From Neocallimastix lanati (nom. inval.) (taxonomy: Eukaryota > Neocallimastigomycota > Neocallimastigomycetes > Neocallimastigales > Neocallimastigaceae), in contig JACVTC010000162.1 in the NCBI GenBank assembly GCA_016946835.1, positions 1-10,000 of the forward strand: DNA of 10,000 nt, read 5' to 3'. The notes beneath the pieces are model-generated. The model saw only the letters and a program-made list of their open reading frames with translations. It made no database searches and was not told where the DNA came from. Shown here one piece after another: positions 6,607 through 10,000 of the stretch (position 1 is its first letter; each line of letters begins with the position of its first letter). Both the position numbers and the translations under genes were made by a program.

Positions 6607-9600
6607 TTAAGATTGAACTTCGTCCCTTGAAGTTAATTCTTTTTCTGGAATGATATAAGGAAAAACATTTTTAATATGTACATTTCGATCAAGAAGTTTT
6701 CCTGTTTGAGGATCTTCGAGGACAACTGTATTGAATTTTTGTTTGTTAACTACTTTATATGGTCCATAAAAGTAAGGATTTAACTTACTTCTTCCAATTA
6801 ATCTTATCATCACATAATCTCCGGGTTTATAATTTTTCTTTAGTGATTTCGATAGTCCAATGCGATGTTCCCAATATTGATTTGTGTAATCCGAATATTC
6901 TGTTGCTTGTTTCACCCAATTCTGATGTCTAAGGAATCTTCTAAAAATATATTCTTCATCTGTTTCATTTGGATCTTTGTAAATATCTGGAAACATTACT
7001 TCTAATGGCCAGGTGTCTTTTCTCCCATAAAGTAGTTCAAAGCTGCTAAATTTTGTTTTGGAATTTTTTGTTGTTCTAAGAGCCCAAAGGGCGGATGGTA
7101 AATATTCATCCCATTCACTTTCGTTTTCAACTAAGAGTCTTAGAATTTTCTCTACTTCTCTATTACGGTTTTCAATCATACCATTTGATTCTGGATGATG
7201 TGGAGATACAAAGTGCACCCATGACCCATAAAGATCGATCATCATTTTAGTAATATCTGATGCGAACGAACTTCCATTATCTGTAACAATTATTTCTGGA
7301 GGACCATGTCTTGATATAACTTCAGTTAAAAATTTTATAACTTCTTCAGTCTTTGTGTTTGGAATGGCTTTAGCTTCAACCCATTTTGTGAAGTAGTCAA
7401 CCAATGTAATAATATACATATTTCCATTTTTAGTAATTGGAAGAGGACCAATCGTATCAAGTCCAATACGAGTAAATGGTTGTTCAACTGGTGTTACATT
7501 ATCTGCAGTGTTTTTCGGGATTGGTTTTGGTCTACAAAGTTGACATTTTCTGCAAGATTTGATCCACATCCTAACGTCATTCCAAATGCCGGGCCAATAA
7601 TATGAATTTAGTATTCTGTTTACAGTTTTTTCGGCTCCTTCATGTCCTACAGAATGAGCACGATTAATTATATCCTTTTTGTCTTCATCACGGTAGATAA
7701 CTTTTAAATAAGTATCATCTTTCTTATAATATAAGGTGTTATCAACAACTTGATAATTCTTAGTGAAGTATTTGATTATTCCTTCTGGTAGGTTTAAATC
7801 TTTTGGATTAAGATCAGCTAAAATTGTATTAATACATTTTATAATATCTTCGCTGTCTTTTGAAGGTAGTCTTGAAAGAGCGTCTGCGAAAACATTTTTC
7901 TTTCCTTTTTCATATTTTAGTTCAATTTTATATTTGTTAAATTCTTCTATCCAACGCATGTGTCTTCCTTTATTTGGAATAGTATTTTTATAAAATCCTA
8001 AGAGTGGTTTATGATCCGTAATGAATATAGTTGGTTTCTTGTTACTAATTAAGTACTGACGGAATTTTTGGATTGCGTAATTAATAGCCAAACCTTCAAG
8101 ATCAGTTACAGGGTAATTTCTTTCTGGAGGTGATAAAGTACGACTTACACAACAAATTGGGTGTTCCAATTTGTCTTCCTCCACCTGTAAGAGGACAGCA
8201 CCGATACCTTGAGTAGAGGCGTCTGTTCTAACAATAAATTCTTTATCAAAGTCAGGATAACATAATATAGGGTCAGACAATAAACAGTGACGTATGTCTT
8301 CAAAAGCTTCATTACGATCAGAAGTCCATATATATGGTTGATTTTTCTTAAGTAGTTTAAAAAGAGAGTCAGCTCTTATAGAGAAATTTTGTATAAATTT
8401 TCTGTAATAACTAGCAAGACCAAGGAAGGATCTGAGCTCATTAACATTTTTGGGAGCTTCCCAAAGGGCTATACTTTGAACTTTAGAAGGAACAGTTTTT
8501 AAACCATTAGGGGTAAGAACATGACCTAAGACTTCAATTGATTCTTGGAAAAATTTGCATTTTTGAAGATTGAGGGAGAGATTATACTTGGAGAATATTT
8601 CAAATACTTGTTTTAAATGTTCAAGATGTTCTTCAATAGAAGTAGAATATACAACTATGTCATCGATGTAAACGAATAAGCATTTACCAATGAGGGGTAA
8701 AAGGATTCTGTTCATCTCCCTTTGAAAGGTAGCGGGAGCATTAGTTAAACCGAAAGGCATAACAACAAAATTATAGTTTCCAAATTTTGTTGTGAAAGAA
8801 GTTTTTTCGATATCTCTGGGATTCATTGGGATTTGGTGATAACCCGAATATAAGTCAAGGGCTGAAAATATTTTAGCACCTCTAACTGAAGAGACAAGTT
8901 CATCGATGAAAGGAAGTGCATATGAATCTTTAATAGTGATTTCATTAAGCCTTCTGTAATCTATACATAGTCTCCATTTCCCATTTTTCTTTCTGACTAA
9001 TAAAACAGGAAATGACCAAGGGGAATGCGAGGGAATAATTAAGCCTTTATTAAGTAAGGATATAATTTCTTCTTTTAGAATATCAGAATGCTCTTTTGAT
9101 AATTTATAAGGTTTTAGCTTAATAGGTTTTTCAGTAGTAGTAATTATTGAATGTGGTTCAAGGTTAGCAGTTGTTAGCTGACTTAGTGATGTTGCCATAC
9201 AATTTTTGTATTGATTAATAAGACTTTCAAATTTTGATTTAACTTTATCTGGAACAGAATTGAGAATTTCGTTTAAGGTAGAGTTAAATTCACGAATTTC
9301 TTCATCTTCTTTAGATACATAAATAGCATTCATTAAGGGAATATTATTTGTATTATTTGAGTTAATTATCTGGATTATCTTTTTAAGACCTTTTCTTGTT
9401 TTCTGATATATGAAATCATCATCTGGATCAATAAGTAATCTATATTTCTTTTGGATACTTCTTCCAAAAATAATATCAAAGTATGGATTATCTTGATTTA
9501 TAATATAAAATTTTTCATAAATGTTGCAAGAATCATTAATGTTAATTTTCAATGGAACATAGTATTTAGTAGGTACTGTAGATCCATTTGCTAAAGTAAT

Positions 9601-10000
9601 ATTTTGTTCTATTATATCTTCTTCAATTTTCACATCATTAAATTTATTTAAACATCCAGTTGTTATAACATTTACATTTGCTCCTGTATCGTAAAGAATT
9701 TTTAAAAATACTTCTTTCGTTTTTCCAATGAAGATTGGAATAGGAATATTATAAAGAGAGCATAATACATTATCTATTTTTGGCTTACATCCTTGTCCTA
9801 ATTCCTTCCTAAGAGTAGGACTAATAGAAAGTAATTGTGCAAGACTAATTTTCGGAAACAGGTTGTTGGCTTCCTTAATTATACTAAATTTATTACCTGG
9901 TTCTAACATTTGTATATCTGTCATTCTTCTTTTTCTGGTTTGTTTAGTTTGGCTGAGAGATTGACTATGAGTTAGAACATCCTTGGTATTGCTTTCATTA
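6594..10000 (-). mobile_element. Ty3/gypsy LTR retrotransposon, element 2, intact pol
   Basis: A single uninterrupted frame carries protease, RT, RNase H and integrase in Ty3/gypsy order. The right window edge cuts the copy before the Gag region and 5' LTR. The left limit is set at a possible LTR start just past the stop and is tentative. It lies in the same orientation as element 1 and about 3.4 kb from it, but motif wording differs throughout (DTG versus DSG, YIDD versus YLDD), so the two are different lineages and not halves of one element. Confidence 0.92.
6607..10000 (-). CDS. Gag-Pol polyprotein, Ty3/gypsy (protease-RT-RNase H-integrase), 5' partial
   Basis: This polyprotein is expected to be cut by its own protease into the enzymes that copy and insert the element. 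The first Met in the window is at 9924, giving 1105 residues, but the frame stays open without a stop to the right edge, so the true start is probably outside. Numbered from that Met: a helical ISLAQLLSISPTLRKEL segment at 26-42; protease LYDTGANVNVI (DTG 79-81); RT about 262-480 with LCIDYRRLN at 319, D357, and YIDD at 419-422; RNase H about 555-685 with D568, E610, D637, D681; integrase zinc module H757-H761-C791-C794; integrase core D823, D882, E918, with exactly 35 residues between the last two; GPY/F-type YGPYKVV at 1053-1059. No chromodomain or envelope gene follows. Every catalytic residue expected is present, so activity is plausible. Confidence 0.95.
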   Translation of the reverse strand, partial: NESNTKDVLTHSQSLSQTKQTRKRRMTDIQMLEPGNKFSIIKEANNLFPKISLAQLLSISPTLRKELGQGCKPKIDNVLCSLYNIPIPIFIGKTKEVFLKILYDTGANVNVITTGCLNKFNDVKIEEDIIEQNITLANGSTVPTKYYVPLKININDSCNIYEKFYIINQDNPYFDIIFGRSIQKKYRLLIDPDDDFIYQKTRKGLKKIIQIINSNNTNNIPLMNAIYVSKEDEEIREFNSTLNEILNSVPDKVKSKFESLINQYKNCMATSLSQLTTANLEPHSIITTTEKPIKLKPYKLSKEHSDILKEEIISLLNKGLIIPSHSPWSFPVLLVRKKNGKWRLCIDYRRLNEITIKDSYALPFIDELVSSVRGAKIFSALDLYSGYHQIPMNPRDIEKTSFTTKFGNYNFVVMPFGLTNAPATFQREMNRILLPLIGKCLFVYIDDIVVYSTSIEEHLEHLKQVFEIFSKYNLSLNLQKCKFFQESIEVLGHVLTPNGLKTVPSKVQSIALWEAPKNVNELRSFLGLASYYRKFIQNFSIRADSLFKLLKKNQPYIWTSDRNEAFEDIRHCLLSDPILCYPDFDKEFIVRTDASTQGIGAVLLQVEEDKLEHPICCVSRTLSPPERNYPVTDLEGLAINYAIQKFRQYLISNKKPTIFITDHKPLLGFYKNTIPNKGRHMRWIEEFNKYKIELKYEKGKKNVFADALSRLPSKDSEDIIKCINTILADLNPKDLNLPEGIIKYFTKNYQVVDNTLYYKKDDTYLKVIYRDEDKKDIINRAHSVGHEGAEKTVNRILNSYYWPGIWNDVRMWIKSCRKCQLCRPKPIPKNTADNVTPVEQPFTRIGLDTIGPLPITKNGNMYIITLVDYFTKWVEAKAIPNTKTEEVIKFLTEVISRHGPPEIIVTDNGSSFASDITKMMIDLYGSWVHFVSPHHPESNGMIENRNREVEKILRLLVENESEWDEYLPSALWALRTTKNSKTKFSSFELLYGRKDTWPLEVMFPDIYKDPNETDEEYIFRRFLRHQNWVKQATEYSDYTNQYWEHRIGLSKSLKKNYKPGDYVMIRLIGRSKLNPYFYGPYKVVNKQKFNTVVLEDPQTGKLLDRNVHIKNVFPYIIPEKELTSRDEVQS

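Noticed and set aside
7763-7993. Plus-strand open frame of 76 residues
   Set aside because: It is antisense to the RNase H-integrase region of element 2 and has no recognisable domain.

Overview
This window is eukaryotic repeat DNA, and no host gene is visible. It holds parts of two Ty3/gypsy (Metaviridae-type) LTR retrotransposons, both on the minus strand, separated by about 3.4 kb of very AT-rich DNA full of homopolymers, short tandem repeats and inverted repeats. The pol order protease, reverse transcriptase (RT), RNase H, integrase (IN) identifies both as Ty3/gypsy. Element proteins that are AT-biased but readable, set beside spacer DNA that is nearly all A and T with T tracts up to 35 nt, fit an AT-rich early-diverging fungus. 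Neocallimastigomycota or Glomeromycotina are my best guesses, and another AT-rich protist is possible. This is inference and no species is claimed.

Element 1 (1-3227, minus) reads from a Gag start at 3227 through a Gag capsid-like region, protease, a lysine/asparagine-rich linker with a 36-bp in-frame tandem repeat, RT, RNase H and the first part of the IN zinc-binding domain, where the window ends. The frame changes at least ten times. I found no nonsense codon inside any correctly framed segment, and eight of the ten changes fit a net loss of one base. This is either a young dead copy or a poorly polished assembly of a multicopy repeat.

The spacer (3228-6606) carries a (T6A) stretch, a 42-bp minisatellite (3352-3570), six long T tracts confined to 3333-4368, several strong inverted repeats (best: 3805-3840, 4068-4098, 4750-4793), and a diverged direct repeat of about 0.5 kb (4795-5290 and 5291-5848) that may be two copies of an old LTR-like sequence. 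No protein-coding gene, tRNA or rRNA was recognised there.

Element 2 (6607 to the right edge, minus) is a single uninterrupted frame from the right edge to a stop at 6607-6609. It has the protease DTG, RT YIDD, RNase H D-E-D-D, IN HHCC zinc finger, a DD35E core and a GPY/F module. It looks functional as far as it is visible. Its Gag end and 5' LTR lie outside the window. The two elements are in the same orientation but clearly belong to different lineages. I see no novel biological system here; the most useful leads are the indel pattern, the 0.5-kb repeat and the structured spacer.
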